Below, in pieces: positions 1 through 11,300 of a DNA stretch of 64,000 bases; the stretch's first letter is position 1; each line of letters starts with the position of its first letter. Below the pieces are notes generated by a model that ran no database searches, was not told the DNA's origin, and was given only the letters and a program-made list of their open reading frames with translations. This DNA comes from Alopecurus myosuroides (Eukaryota; Streptophyta; Magnoliopsida; Poales; Poaceae). The stretch is from assembly GCA_028641055.1 (NCBI GenBank), contig CM054060.1, positions 300,703,835 through 300,767,834 of the forward strand, read 5' to 3'. The position numbers and the translations under genes were made by a program.

Positions 1-2756
1 AAGATAACTTCAAACAAACCCATCCTGGATCTCGCCCCTTATCCAAAGAAGCAATCCGAGCATAACCCACACAGTTGTATTAAAGGTGAATCAAGTTATT
101 GTGTCATCAACCTATTACTAGTCAAGTTATTAATCATTGAGTGTAACATGTTTGATCATTATGTTTAAGTTGTTCTGAGTACTTGTTAGCCAGTACTTTC
201 ACCAAGCAATCCATAACCGCGGAAAACACGGCTTCTCGAGAAGATTATCCCTGCAGGGTTGCACCAATTTGGCCGTACACGCAAGAATAACCCGCCAGAT
301 GGAAATGCACTTCCACCAAGCGGGGCACTCTACACAACTCGACTCTTCTTCGCATCAAGCCCAAAGAACCTTGGGCGCACGGCTAATCAAGCCCCGAAGA
401 AAAGGGACCCTCATAGCACTCTAAGACCGTGTCCCCCTATATGCCGACTACAAAAGTTCCACCCTGGCCTGGGCTCGCAAAAACATGCATGCGGCAAATG
501 GAAAACACGAACTAAATGAGGCGATTTGGACGAGATGCGAATCGAATCAAATTGAGGGGGGCGCCCATACTCGCTTCCCACATGCGGTTAGTGCGCTCAT
601 CATGGATCAGTAGACAAGACCCTTTTTCCTATTAGGGTCGACACTAGCAGGCCTCAAAACCACACAGGGCCTCCTGCCGGTGCCTTATCATCAGATTATT
701 ATTAATAACAACATTAGCATGATTGATTGATTAAACATCGAGCCCCCCGAACATAAAAGAGTAGTAACAGAAAGTAACGGGTAACAGACTCGAGCAAAAC
801 AACCTAAGCATGCTAGTAAGACACTGGCTCAACCAAGGGGTGATAGGAGTGGAGGTGAGGCAATATCGGGGTTAAGGGATTCATGTGATAGGTTCGTAAC
901 AGAAACAACTACCACTAAGGCTAGCAGAAATAGACAACAGAAAGTATCGGTAACCAGGGTTGAAAGGAACACAATGGTTCATGTGAGTGATAACTTGCCT
1001 GCAAAACCCAGTAGCCTGGTACTGAGCTAACTCCTTAGAAGGGGTGTCGTAAGTATCGTCGGTCTCAACGTCGTCGTGTATCCGAGAAGAAGCAAACAAG
1101 CAATGCAGAAAGATAAACAATCATTATCATGGCATAGTGCACAATCAAATATGATGCATGACAAGTTAAGGGTTGCTTCAAAATAAACTAGCTAACATGG
1201 TAACACAATTTAAATGGATCAATATGCAATTGGATTGCATATGGCAAGAGTCCATGAAATAAGTGGAAACAAATGATCTACAATTTAATTATCATGTGAA
1301 AGTTGTTAGCATGATGCATGCATGATGATAACAACAAAATAACAGCAAATAACAATAATAGATGCAAGTGATAAAAGGAGTTAACAAGTTTTGGAAATCA
1401 TTTAGTAAGTTTAGAAATTCTGGGTTACTTAGACATGTCACACCAACAATTATTGTGTTCATCAATTTTAATTGTTCAAAATAGATAATAAAGTTCATAT
1501 TTGAAAAGAACACAAGATTTTGGGTGGATTACATGTTTCACTTGTTGAAAAAGGATTTCAAATAAATTATTTATGAATTAAACTAGTTTAAGCAAGAATT
1601 AAATGAATTTAATTCAAACATGAACTTATTTGAATTTTTATTTGTTCAAAACATTAAACCAAATTCATATTTCAAAAGTTTATACTTTTAGGGTTTGAAA
1701 ACATATTTTATATGTTCTAAAAGAATTTGTTTTGATCAAGTTATGAAATTACCAATTTTAAATGAAATAAACACGGTTTGAAATATTTAACCAATTTTAA
1801 TTATTCAAAACAGAAAATAAAGTTTATATTTGGAAAGAGGGTTTAATTTTGCATGGAAAACATATTTCATTTGTGGAAATTGGATTTAAAATGAGCAAGT
1901 TATTATTTTGACAATTTTAAATGCAATAATTCAGAAACAGTTGTTTTCAGCAATTTAAATTATTTAAAACAGCAAACAAAATTTATATTTGGAAAGTACA
2001 TCAAATTTTAGTTGGATTACATGTTTTAAATTTTGAAATAGGAGTTAGGATGAATTTATTATGACTTAGACAATATTAAACAAGTTTTAAATTGGAATTA
2101 ATTCAAATAGGAATATTAATTGAATTTTAATTGTTCAAAATATTAATTAGAGTTCATATTTGGAAAGTTTAGGGTTTTCTGGTTTGAAAACATATTTTGC
2201 ATGTCCAAAAATATTTTATATTAAGCAAGTTATGATTGTAGCAATTTTAATTGAATTAAACAAGGTTTAAATTGTTTGGGCAATTTAAATTAGTCAAAAC
2301 AGGAAACAAAAATTATATTTGAATAGGTTATTCAAAATGGTATGGAAAACATATTTTATTGGCATTATTTGGAATTAGTATGAATTATTTATTGAATTTA
2401 GCAATTTGCATTTGAATTATTCAAATTTCAATTTTAAACGCATTTGGAATTTTCAAAACAGAACACAAATAGATTATTTGGAAAGATTATTAAATTTTGA
2501 ACAGAAAACATATATAACTTTTATTTATTGGAGTTTTAGATTAAAAGTTATTAAAGTTTTTATTTTAGGGATTAGTTCTGCCATTTTAAAAGAAATAGAA
2601 AATAAACAGAAACGTGTTTGGACTTTTTACACGCAAAGGGGGGGCTACCCTGCCGCTGCCAGTGGGCCACACGGTGACCGTGCGCTTGCGTGGCAAGGGA
2701 GAGGCTGACAGGGGGCCCTCCCTGTCAGCCCTCGAGGAAAAAAAGGTGGGGTTTTT

Positions 2757-2835
2757 CCCCGGGTGCGGGAGCCAGGGCTCGAGCCTGGTACCCCTCGCTT
2801 GCGCGCTTTGTGTCTGAACCAGTGGGGTGAGTCCG
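2757..2835 (-). other. tRNA-like motif inside LTR
   Basis: Read on the minus strand, this holds a B-box-like core GGCTCGAGCCC (plus-strand 2775-2785) inside a CCAGG/CCTGG stem, preceded about 40 bp upstream by CCACTGGTTCAGAC, which resembles an A box. A run of T (plus-strand AAAAAAA near 2739) lies downstream, as a pol III terminator would. The same layout is found at the matching place in the LTRs near 17800, 29340, 50250, 55780 and 62520. Family knowledge: A and B boxes are the internal promoter of tRNA genes and tRNA-derived SINEs. Inference: a captured or converged tRNA-like module, not a working tRNA, because I cannot fold a full cloverleaf. Confidence 0.5.
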
Positions 2836-2924
2836 TGTTGCTTGTCAGTAAGGGTGTTGATGACAGGTTAAGGTGTGACAATGTTAACTGAATTTTTTCT
2901 ATCGGACGAGCAAACGTTCCGATC

Positions 2925-3640
2925 ATGGCCGGAGGCGCACGGTGGCTCAACTGCGGCGTCCACCGTGGCGACGAGCTCGTGATGGTGCTGTGGTGCCGAT
3001 CGTGTGCGAGCGCAGACGTTGGACAAACAGAGAGGGAGGAGGAAGCACAGAGGCGTGCTCACCGGGAGGGCAGCAGGTGCTCGAGGCGGCGGCTCGACGG
3101 CGACAAGGATGAGGACGGCGGCGAGCATCCAGGGGATCACCAAGCTCGCTCCGGTGTCCAATCGAGAGAGGAAGTGGAGGCGATCCCGTTCCAGCAGCTA
3201 GGATGGGCGGTGGAGATGCACGGCGGCGGTGGTCGGTGGAGTTTCAGAGGAAGAGCTCGGCGGTGCTGCTGCAGAGGTGAGGTCGTGGACGGCGTCGGGG
3301 ATCTGGACGTGCTCCGGGGGCGCTCGGGTGTTAGAACGGAAGAGGGCGAGGAGTTGGACTCGCTCCCGTTGCTACCTTGCACGGTGGCTCCTCCTGCCGG
3401 CGGCGAGCCGCGAGGATTCAGAGAGATGGTGCCTCGGTGGTGGGTTGCAGAGGTGGGGATCGCCCGCGAGAGAGGAAGAAACAGCGGCGATGTCGAGGGC
3501 TAGGGGGGGTAGGCTAGGGTTAGGGCATTGCTGCGGCTCGGGGGGGTTGGTTATAAGGGCTAGGGCGCGCGGTGCTGGCCGTCTGCTCCTCGCCATGCAG
3601 ACGTGGATGCGCCCGATGCCCCGCCGTACATGTTGACGAT
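2925..3640 (-). promoter_or_regulatory. GC-rich promoter/leader block of the left LTR
   Basis: A GC-rich island of about 0.7 kb in an otherwise AT-rich LTR. On the minus strand a TATA-like TTATAA lies at plus-strand 3551-3556 at its upstream end, and a GGTGAGC donor-like site at about 3055-3061 near its downstream end. The equivalent block in the inner Tekay LTRs follows a clear TATAAA. By position this is the likely transcription start and leader (R region). The long overlapping frames on both strands are what GC-rich DNA gives by chance. One of them, on the minus strand ending at the donor, starts with hydrophobic codons, but I do not claim it as a protein. Confidence 0.4.
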
Positions 3641-4401
3641 GAAAGGTAAGAGCGAAAGGGTATTGGGCTGGCTAGGTGGGCTGGGCCGCGTAGGGTTAGC
3701 TGCTGCGCGCGCGGTAGAGTGTTAGGTGGGCTGGGTAGGATAGGTTTAGCCGCTGCTCGTTTTCTCTTTTTGTTATTTCTGTTTTTTTTTTTTGCTGAAA
3801 CCAAAAAAAATGGAAGAAAAGAAGGCTTTTAGGGTTAGGAAAAATTCATAGAAAAATAGGGTGTGCTCCTGGTGTTAATTACAACCAATTAACAAGTTTG
3901 AATTTCCAAAATATTTGAATTTGTGGTGCTGTTTGGAAATAAGCCAAATTGAAATGAGTTTCTTTATTAGTTGAACATTAACAAAACCACACTTTTAAAT
4001 AGGGTGACCCCTATGATTAATTGGAAACAAAGAGTAAATAATGTTTTGGTTATTACTTTTATAATTTCAAATTAGGTTCTGTTTGAATGATTTGCTTTGA
4101 GTTTGAAACCAAGTTTGAAAATAATTAGTTGGAATAAGAAACACCATTTTATTAGTTGATCAATGTGGAATAAAAATGAGAACAATTGGGTTGTTTTTAT
4201 TTGTTATTTTTATTCCAAAAGTTGTAACAGAACAAGTATGAAAACAAGCAGTTGAAATTGTTTGATTTTCCTTATGAAAACAAAGAATAACAGATGCAAA
4301 ACAAAAGAAAAAAATGCAACAATATGATGACATGATGCAATACCTTGATAAACATGAAACAAACATTCTAATTGGTAGGTTTTCATACTTGGGCTGTTAC
4401 A

Positions 4402-6750
4402 AAATAGCTAGGCTCATGGCAGCAGGCTTTATAGTAGAAGTGTTATATCCAAAGTTGTTAGCCAATCCAGTTCTAATCCTAAAGAAAAATGGGACCTAGA
4501 GAATGTGCATAGACTACACAGACCTGAATAAAGCATGTCCTAAGGATCCGTTTGCCTTACCCCGCATTGATCAGATTATAGACTCTACGGCTGGTTGCGA
4601 ACTGCTATGTTTCCTGGACGCTTATTCAGTTTACCATCAGATCAAATGAAAAAATAGGATCAAGAGAAGACCTCGTTCATCACACCCTTTGGCGCTTTTT
4701 CTTATACGTCAATGCCTTTCGGGTTAAAAAATGCAGGAGCAACTTATCAAAGGTGCATCCAGAATTGTTTGGAGAAAGAGATCGGGCGAAATTTGCACGC
4801 CTATGTGGATGATATCGTTGTCAAGTCTCAAAAAGGTGACACCTTGATCTCGGACCTGGAAGAAACATTTGCCAGTTTACGCAGATACCAGATGAAGCTA
4901 AACCTGACAAAATGTTTCTTTGGAGTACCAGCCGAAAAATTACTGGGTTTCATTATTTCAGAGAGGGGAATTGAAGCAAACGCGGAAAAACTTCAGGCTA
5001 TACATAACCTGAGAAAACCGGTTTTCCTGAAGGATGTTCAGAAGTTGGCAGGTTGCATCGCTGCCCTAAGCCGGTTTATAAGCAGACTCGGCGAAAAAGC
5101 TATACCTTTATATTGGCTCTTGAAGAAAACTGACAAGTTCGTTTGGAACAAAGAAGCTGATGATGCTTTGGAGACCCTGAAAAAACAACTATCCCAGGCA
5201 CCTATATTAGCGGCACCTGAGAAAAAGGAACCTATGTTGTTATACATCGCTGCTAACAACAGGGTTGTGAGCGCAGTTGTGGTCGTGGAACGCAAATGGG
5301 AAGGAAAGGAGGGTCTCGTTCAGAGACCGGTTTACTATGTTAGCAAGGTCTTGACAGAATCAAAGCAACGATACCCACATTGGCAGAAACTGGTCTTTGG
5401 AGTATTCATGGCTAGTCGTAAACTGAAACATTATTTTCAGGAGCACCCTATCACAGTAGTCAGTTCAACACCTTTATCTGACATTATTCAAAATAGAGAA
5501 GCAACCGGGCGGGTTGCGAAGTGGGCTATTGAGATGGGGCCATATCACAACATTTATGAACCAAGAACCGCAATAAAGTCTCAAGCCCTGATCAAGTTCA
5601 TAAATGACCGGACACAGTTACAGGTCCTGCCAGATTAACCAGAAACCAAATATTGGACCATGCATTTTGACGGGTCTCGACAACTAGAAGGATCAGGAGC
5701 TGGCGTGGTCTTGACGTCTGCAAGAGGTGACAAATTCTGATACATCTTACAAATTTCGTTTAAATGCACTAATAATGCAGCAGAGTATGAGGCTTTACTT
5801 CACGGGCTTCGAGTTGCAAAAGAAATGAGCATAACCAGGATCCATTGTTTGGGAGATTCAGACCTCATTTCTCAACAAGTTAATGGAACCTAGGATTCTA
5901 AAGACCCAGTTATGGTAGCTTATAGACGAGCAGTTACCCAAGTAGCTGGACATTTTCAAACATACCAAGTTGATCATATTGATCGACGTCTCAATGAAAC
6001 AACTGATGCACTATCTCGTCTAGGTTGTCAGAAAAAACATGTCCCACCCAACGTTTTCCTAGATGAAATTCACAGCCCGTCGGTCAAAATTCCCACAGAA
6101 GAAGACCTGGCTAACCCGGACCCGGAATCAGAACTAGTAGCAGCTCTACATGCAATTCTAGAGTGGACTGAACCATATCTGGCTTATCTCACAAGGGGTG
6201 AACTCCCACGGAACGAACTAATGGCTCGCCAGGTTATAAGACGATCAAAGTCATACACAATCATCAATGATGAGTTGCATAAGAGAAGCGCAGCAGGATT
6301 TTTTCAGTGATGCGTCTCTCTAGAAGAAGGGTGTCAGATTTTGAAAGAAATACACTCAGGAGATTGTGGTCATCATGCAAGTTCCAGGTCTCTGGTTAAT
6401 AAAGCGTTCAGACATAGATTTTTCTGGCTTACTGCAAATTCTTATGCAGAACAAATAGTCCGAACGTGTGAAGGTTGTCAGAGGTACGCAAGACAGGATC
6501 ATATGCCAGCTCAGGATTTACGTATAATTCACATAACCTGGCCATTTGCAGTCTGGGTACTAGATATGGTGGGACCCTTCAAAAAGTCATCTGACAAAAC
6601 GACTCACTTATTGGTAGCAGTTGACAAATTCACAAAGTGGGTAGAAGCAGAACCAATCAGTAAATGTGACGCGGTTACAACAGTCAAGTTTCTGAAAAAA
6701 CTAATTTTCAGATTTGGTTACCCACATAGCATTATAACACATAATGGGAC
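4402..6750 (+). pseudogene. TAT-like gypsy pol remnant: RT, RNase H, second RNase H, integrase N-part
   Basis: Reverse transcriptase (about 4402-5000) shows LMAAGF, NPVLILKKNGT, CIDYTDLNKACPKD, MPFGLKNAGATYQ and the catalytic YVDD (about 4803-4814). The first RNase H and tether follow to 5638. A second, archaeal-type RNase H (MHFDGS, then NNAAEYEALLHGL) lies at about 5640-6010; dual RNase H is the hallmark of the TAT lineage. Integrase starts at about 6330 with an HHCC zinc finger (DCGHHA, CEGCQRY) and the first catalytic Asp in VLDMVGP, and is cut at 6750. Broken: TGG changed to TAG at about 4497, a frameshift near 4650, and stops at 5636, about 5738, 5890 and 6308. The 5' end is cut off at 4401 by the LTR insertion; the 3' end of integrase is at 35521-36193. 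Old and inactive. Confidence 0.9.
6746..6750. repeat. Target-site duplication, left copy (GGGAC)
   Basis: GGGAC here and GGGGT at 35516-35520 flank the 6751-35515 element. Two of five bases differ, both transitions. Joining the flanks at this duplication restores the reading of the integrase across the insertion (NGT followed by an N-F motif), which supports the call despite the mismatches. Confidence 0.6.
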
Positions 6751-7245
6751 TATGATTATTCATGTCGACAAGTCCCTCGGATGATCCGGTAGGGTTTTGG
6801 TTAAGAGAATGAAGTAGGCGCTGGTGACAATCGTTGGCTAACAGGGGGCACGATTTACCCAGGTTCGGGGCCCTCGTAGAGGTAAAAACCTTACTCCTAC
6901 TATTTTGATCTGTATTATGGATAACTCGATTACAAAGGTGGGTGCGCAAGCGGAGAGATTGAATGTCGAGCTTATGGCTATGGTGGTGGAAAATAGATTG
7001 GATCCCCTGCCCCGTGGTTCTCCCAGCCTTTAAATATATGGCTAGGTCTCAAACCGTACCGGGGGGGGGGGGTACAAACCCCAGCTCTAGGTCGGTAGAA
7101 ACTTTCCTTTTTGATCCGCAAGTCTTGCGGGTGGGCTTCCACAGGGCCTTCTAGAGTTGCGGGGTAGTGCCTTGCACTGGGCCTTGGTCTTGGGCCTTGA
7201 ACCGGGTAGGCCCACTCGACAGGTCCTGGAGTCATCCCCTCGTTA
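6751..7245 (-). repeat. 3' LTR of the minus-strand TAT element
   Basis: Matches 35025-35515 along its whole length (for example CATGTCGACAAGTCCCT and ACAGGTCCTGGAGTCATCCC) with many substitutions. The outer end reads TATGATTATT where the other copy reads TGTCGATTAG, so the terminal TG has been lost by mutation. The inner end reads CGTTA against CGTCA in the other copy. A run of G at 7061-7070 is a local expansion. Confidence 0.85.
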
Positions 7246-7258
7246 GTAGCCCCCGAGT
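7246..7258 (-). other. Polypurine tract of the minus-strand TAT element
   Basis: On the minus strand CACTCGGGGGCTAC lies directly against the 3' LTR. This is the usual primer for plus-strand DNA synthesis in grass TAT elements. Degenerate copies recur inside the antisense gene (10188, 10308, 11512). Confidence 0.75.
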
Positions 7259-7900
7259 GTTTGTTTGACTGAGCATAGTCGAGTAAGCACTCAAAGTTCG
7301 TCCCTGGATTTTGCTACTAGTCATTCAATCATCTGACTTCAAGGGCGTGTACCCTATATCGGATGCACTCCAGTATCGAGTGGTAAATGCACCTTATGTT
7401 GGATTTTTTCGCAAAAGGGTACGGCTCAGTTGCTTGGCTCCCCCGAAAGATCAGGGCCAATTAATTGCATCAGGGGCAAAAACAGTTCTATCCTACATGA
7501 ATTCGAGACCTCCGACTCGAAGTCGGCGAGGTGATTGTTGTGACTGGGCCGTGGAGGTCTTGTTGAGTTGAACTTAACCTTAAAGGGGTACCTGGCGCGT
7601 CCGCTAGGATTTTTCTTCGTGTTGTTGACACGAAAAGTTTACTAGAGGATGCAGCTCGAGTGCGATTCTAGGCCCACATGAGAGATCCTTGGGTCTTACC
7701 TTCGTACTCGAAAGGATACATCATCCGGATGTTCCTAGTCGGCTGAACGACCCGGGATTAAAATGACATGTTAGTACGTCGTGATGCGATGTTGCGGGAA
7801 CCGCACACTCGCGGTTTCCGTTTAGATGTGCAGCGGGTGCTTTCTTCTGTCCCTGAATAGTAGTGAGTGTCACTGTTGTTGTTCTGCGATTTTCTGGAGA
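7259..7900. other. Non-coding region between 3' LTR and antisense-gene promoter
   Basis: No coding domain recognised on either strand; the frames present are short and lack family motifs. By position it is upstream sequence of the plus-strand antisense gene. Confidence 0.5.
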
Positions 7901-7905
7901 TTCAT

Positions 7906-8041
7906 ACGAAAGAAATTTCGTGTCATGAGATCCATACGAAAGAGATTTCGTGTTGAATGTTTGTACGAAAGAAATTTTGTGTCAGCGTCTTCCATACGAA
8001 AGAGTTTTCGTGTCATGAGGTCCATACGAAAGAGATTTCAT
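7906..8041. repeat. Five tandem 30-bp units, each with an ACGAAA-(4)-TTTCGT palindrome
   Basis: Copies of ACGAAAGARATTTCGT start at 7906, 7936, 7965, 7996 and 8026, a period of 29-31 bp. Each copy is a perfect or near-perfect inverted repeat (copy 3 ends TTTTGT, copy 5 TTTCAT). The spacing is close to three helical turns, which would place the palindromes on one face of the DNA. They lie 240-380 bp before the TATA box of the antisense gene, where a binding-site array would act. Confidence 0.85.
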
Positions 8042-8056
8042 GTTGATGAGGTGTGC

Positions 8057-8294
8057 AATGACGTCACCTCGCACTCGCCTGCTCCCGATGGGACGTGACG
8101 CAGTGGGGCAGAGCGCGTAGGGCCCACGTTGCCAGCTTTTTGACCGGAAACGAGCGGTTGCGCCCCGGTCTCGTAAAGATCGTGCGGGGGTAACTGTTCC
8201 CCTTCTCTTCAGTTTTGCTTCACACGTGGCGGTGGCGATGAGTGCCACACTCGTGGATCAACGGCTCACAAGTGCCTAGCCTTGGTATAAATAA
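8057..8294 (+). promoter_or_regulatory. Probable promoter of the antisense gene
   Basis: A perfect TGACGTCA palindrome (bZIP/CRE-type ACGT core) lies at about 8059-8066, and a TATA box, GGTATAAATAA, at 8284-8294, about 95 bp before the proposed ATG at 8390. Together with the 30-bp array just upstream this is a well-formed plant promoter on the strand opposite to pol. Function is inferred from motifs only. Confidence 0.6.
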
Positions 8295-8389
8295 TGGGCC
8301 TTAGGGAAGAGGTAACTTTCCTAGCCCTCGTTCACCTTCTTCCTCCTCTAGCGCACTCCTTCCTTTTTGCGAGAACGAAAGAAGCTTCA

Positions 8390-11300
8390 ATGGCGGGAGT
8401 CAAGAAGCGCGGCGCAGCCGCGACGTCTGGCAAGGAAGCGGCGAGCGCCTCCATGGCGGCCCCGATGATAAGGACGGGCGAGTGGCGCCCGGACAACACG
8501 ACGAATAAAAGCATCATTGAGATGCAGCCGGAGGGACTGCTCCCCTCGAGGACTCCAAGCGCGTCAGGATGTCGATGAAGAAGGAGGAGATGCCCAATAC
8601 ACTCGCCAATGAGCGCGTCGCATTCTTGGAGCATGTTTCTTGAGGTCTGTCCTTTCCTCTCCACCCCTTTCTCGTCAGGCTGCTGTATGTCTATGGCATA
8701 CAGCTGCACGATCTTCGAACGCGATACAACACATTTCGTGTTTATCGTGCTTTGCGAGTTCTTCCTCGGCATTCTCCCGCACTGGGGGCTCTGGAAGGCC
8801 ATCTTGCAGGTGCGGATCTTTCGGGAGAAGCCCCTGCCACGTGAGAGGATCGGAGAGCCGTTGACGACCGGCGGCATCAGGATCCAGGCGAATAAGGACA
8901 TCCCGTGCCTGGAGATGAGTTTTGTCGATTCAGCTCAAGGGTGGCGTCGGAGGTGGTTCTACGTTGTGGTCAACATCACGGGTGGCGTTCCGGAATTCCA
9001 CCCGTTTGCCGTCTTGAAGTGGAGGAAGTCCTGGTCGCACGCGTTATTAGCCGAGGAATCCAAGGTGATTTCTCCTCTGCTCGCGAAAGTGGCGCACTTC
9101 CGTGACAAGGAGCAGGGAACTCCACTGAACGGGATACAGTTTGCGGGTGTGTTTCTGCGCCGGAGGGTCCAACCGCTCCAAGACAGGCCGACCCCGTTGT
9201 GAGAGTACACGGGTGTCAATGATCAGAGCCAGACGTGCGAAGATGTTCTTTCGAATGCTAAATTAGAAAAGAAGATCGCCGCCATCACCTGTTTGAAGAA
9301 AGGGGAGGGCTACTCGCCGTGCCCTCTCACCCCTTTCGATGCAGAGAACCCCCGACCGAGGTAAGCTTTTTTATCCTTCTTCTTTCTTCTTTCTTTTTGT
9401 TTTGGGTTTTCGTCGATTGAGCAACCGTCTTTTCTCCCTTTGTCTTTGTAGAACCAGGATGTGGAGATGTCCTACCCGCCATTCTCTGTGGATGACGGCG
9501 TCTCGGACCTTCTGGCGAGCAACCTCGAGACTCCTCTCGACACCAGAGTTGCTGGCGCCGAGTCAAGCGAAGAGTTTCCGTAGGAAGAGGAGGAGGAGGA
9601 GGATCACTCACTCCGCTACCGCAAGCGCCGCAGGGCGGAGGAGGCCGATGTCACTTCCAAGGATAATTTCTTGAGTAGTGGTCGTGTCGAGGAGGTTGCG
9701 CCCATCCGGGCAACTCCCCTCAACGTGCTTCCCCCCACCATCCATCAATCGAAGATCTCCACTGCCTGGGACCTGGACAACCTCGACGATGATGACGATG
9801 ATGAGTGAGTCGCGTGCTTTTCTTTGACGCAGAGTTGCTTTCTTCTCTTCGGATTCTAACTTTTGTCGTAGTCTTGTGACCATCAGCGCGGATCAGTTCG
9901 CATCTTTGGCTCTGTCCATGAAGCTGAAGGAGGCCATCGTGAATCCTTCTCTAGCTCCAAGCCCCACTCTACGACCCCAAGCCCTGTGTAGGCGGTCGAC
10001 GCTTTGGAGTACATGATGCCTAGTTTGGCGGGTGGGCGACTTGGAGATGCCGGGGTGTCAGCGAGCAAGGAAATTTTGGCTAGCTCGGCTGATCCCTTGT
10101 CAACCGCGCAGGGCAAGGTAAAGTATTCTTGTCTTTCTACAGTTGGTCTTCCTTTTTTTATATCGGGTGCACGACAGTGCTCCCGGTGGGAGTAGCCCCT
10201 GATTCTATGGTCGATGCTTGCAGTTGTTTATGGACTCAAGTCGATATTTTTCTTTGTTGTCCGCTTCTTGATTTTGACTTTTACCGGGTGCACGACAGTG
10301 CTCCGATGGGAGTAGCCCCCGAGGCTATACTTGACCGTGTACAATCATGTATAGGCTAAAGCATTATATTTCTAATCCCATAGGATTTTTTTGTAGGCTG
10401 TCCTTGATTCTCTGGCCGCCTTTGGGCGTCGCCTAATCACGGCCGAGGCGGAGAGCACTTCTCTCTGGGGAGAGCGCAACCAGCTGGTTCAAGATGCTCG
10501 TCTCTTGTCGGGTGAGTTAATCATACGCTTCTTACCCTGGTTGTGCTTCTTCTGGCCGCGACTATTATTTAACGAGCACACTCCATGTTGCAGATGAGGT
10601 TACCCGCCTAAGGTCCGAGAAGGTGGATGCTGCTTCCCGAGTTAAAGACCTCGAGAAGGAGCTGGAGTCTAACCGAAAGGAGTTAGAGTCCACGCGCAAT
10701 AATTTAGCTGACCATCTCGCGGAAGCTCAGGAGGCCTTGAAGCGCCTGGAGGAAGCGGGCGCAACGCACGACAGTGATTTGGTCAGCGTCCTACATCCCT
10801 TGGCCTAGGCTCTGGCTGGTGAGTTATGCGCAAATTTCTTTCGACTGGGGCTTGCTCCTTTCTTTTTCTGATGTTTATTTGCTCCATTTTTGTTTAGATG
10901 CTACTGGAGTTAAGCTGGCGCTACACGGAGGGGTTCGAGTCAACGCCCTGACAGACGTGTGCACTCAACCGCAGGAGCATGGAAACAAAGTCTGCTTCGC
11001 TCCGCGTGATGCTGCTCGAGTGCTGACGCAACTGCACCAGCGATTTCTTGTGGGTAGGCCAGTTCCGCCAACTCTTGGTGGCCTCCTGCAAGTCTTCCTT
11101 GCCGAAGATGATCCCCTTCAGGAGTACTACCTCGTGCAGACCGAGTGTGGAGCCAAGATAGCTATCCAATTTTCCTTGGCGCACGGCGTCTCGGGTGACC
11201 TGGATAATGTGTATTCGGAGCTTCCTCGGGACGCGCTGGGAAAAAAGGTAGCGCTCCGACCCTTTGGCGATCGTGCAAGGAAGCTTGCGAAGATGCTCTC

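Larger units (their letters stand above)
1..4401 (-). mobile_element. Tekay-type LTR, minus orientation, truncated by window start
   Basis: On the minus strand this begins TGTAACAGCCCAAGTATG at 4401 and runs leftward out of the window. Position 1 matches position 47812 in the LTR of element B, about 766 bp in from that LTR's distal end, so some 0.7-0.8 kb of this LTR should lie to the left. It is a diverged relative of the LTRs at 16436-21963, 47047-51704 and 59624-64000, sharing an AT-rich block (1150-2640), a tRNA-like motif (2757-2835), a GC-rich block (2925-3640) and a second AT-rich block (3830-4401). The bases from 4402 on are reverse transcriptase sequence of another element, so 4401 is the outer edge of the insertion. 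Whether it is a solo LTR or one end of a full element cannot be decided here. The target duplication is not visible. Confidence 0.85.

Noticed and set aside
1..4401. Solo LTR
   Set aside because: The other edge lies outside the window, so a full element cannot be excluded. Left as a truncated LTR.
7061..7070. Homopolymer G runs (also about 14407-14420 and 63048-63060) as structural signals
   Set aside because: Isolated runs inside LTR, pol or leader sequence, best explained by slippage. No G-quadruplex-type spacing of several runs.
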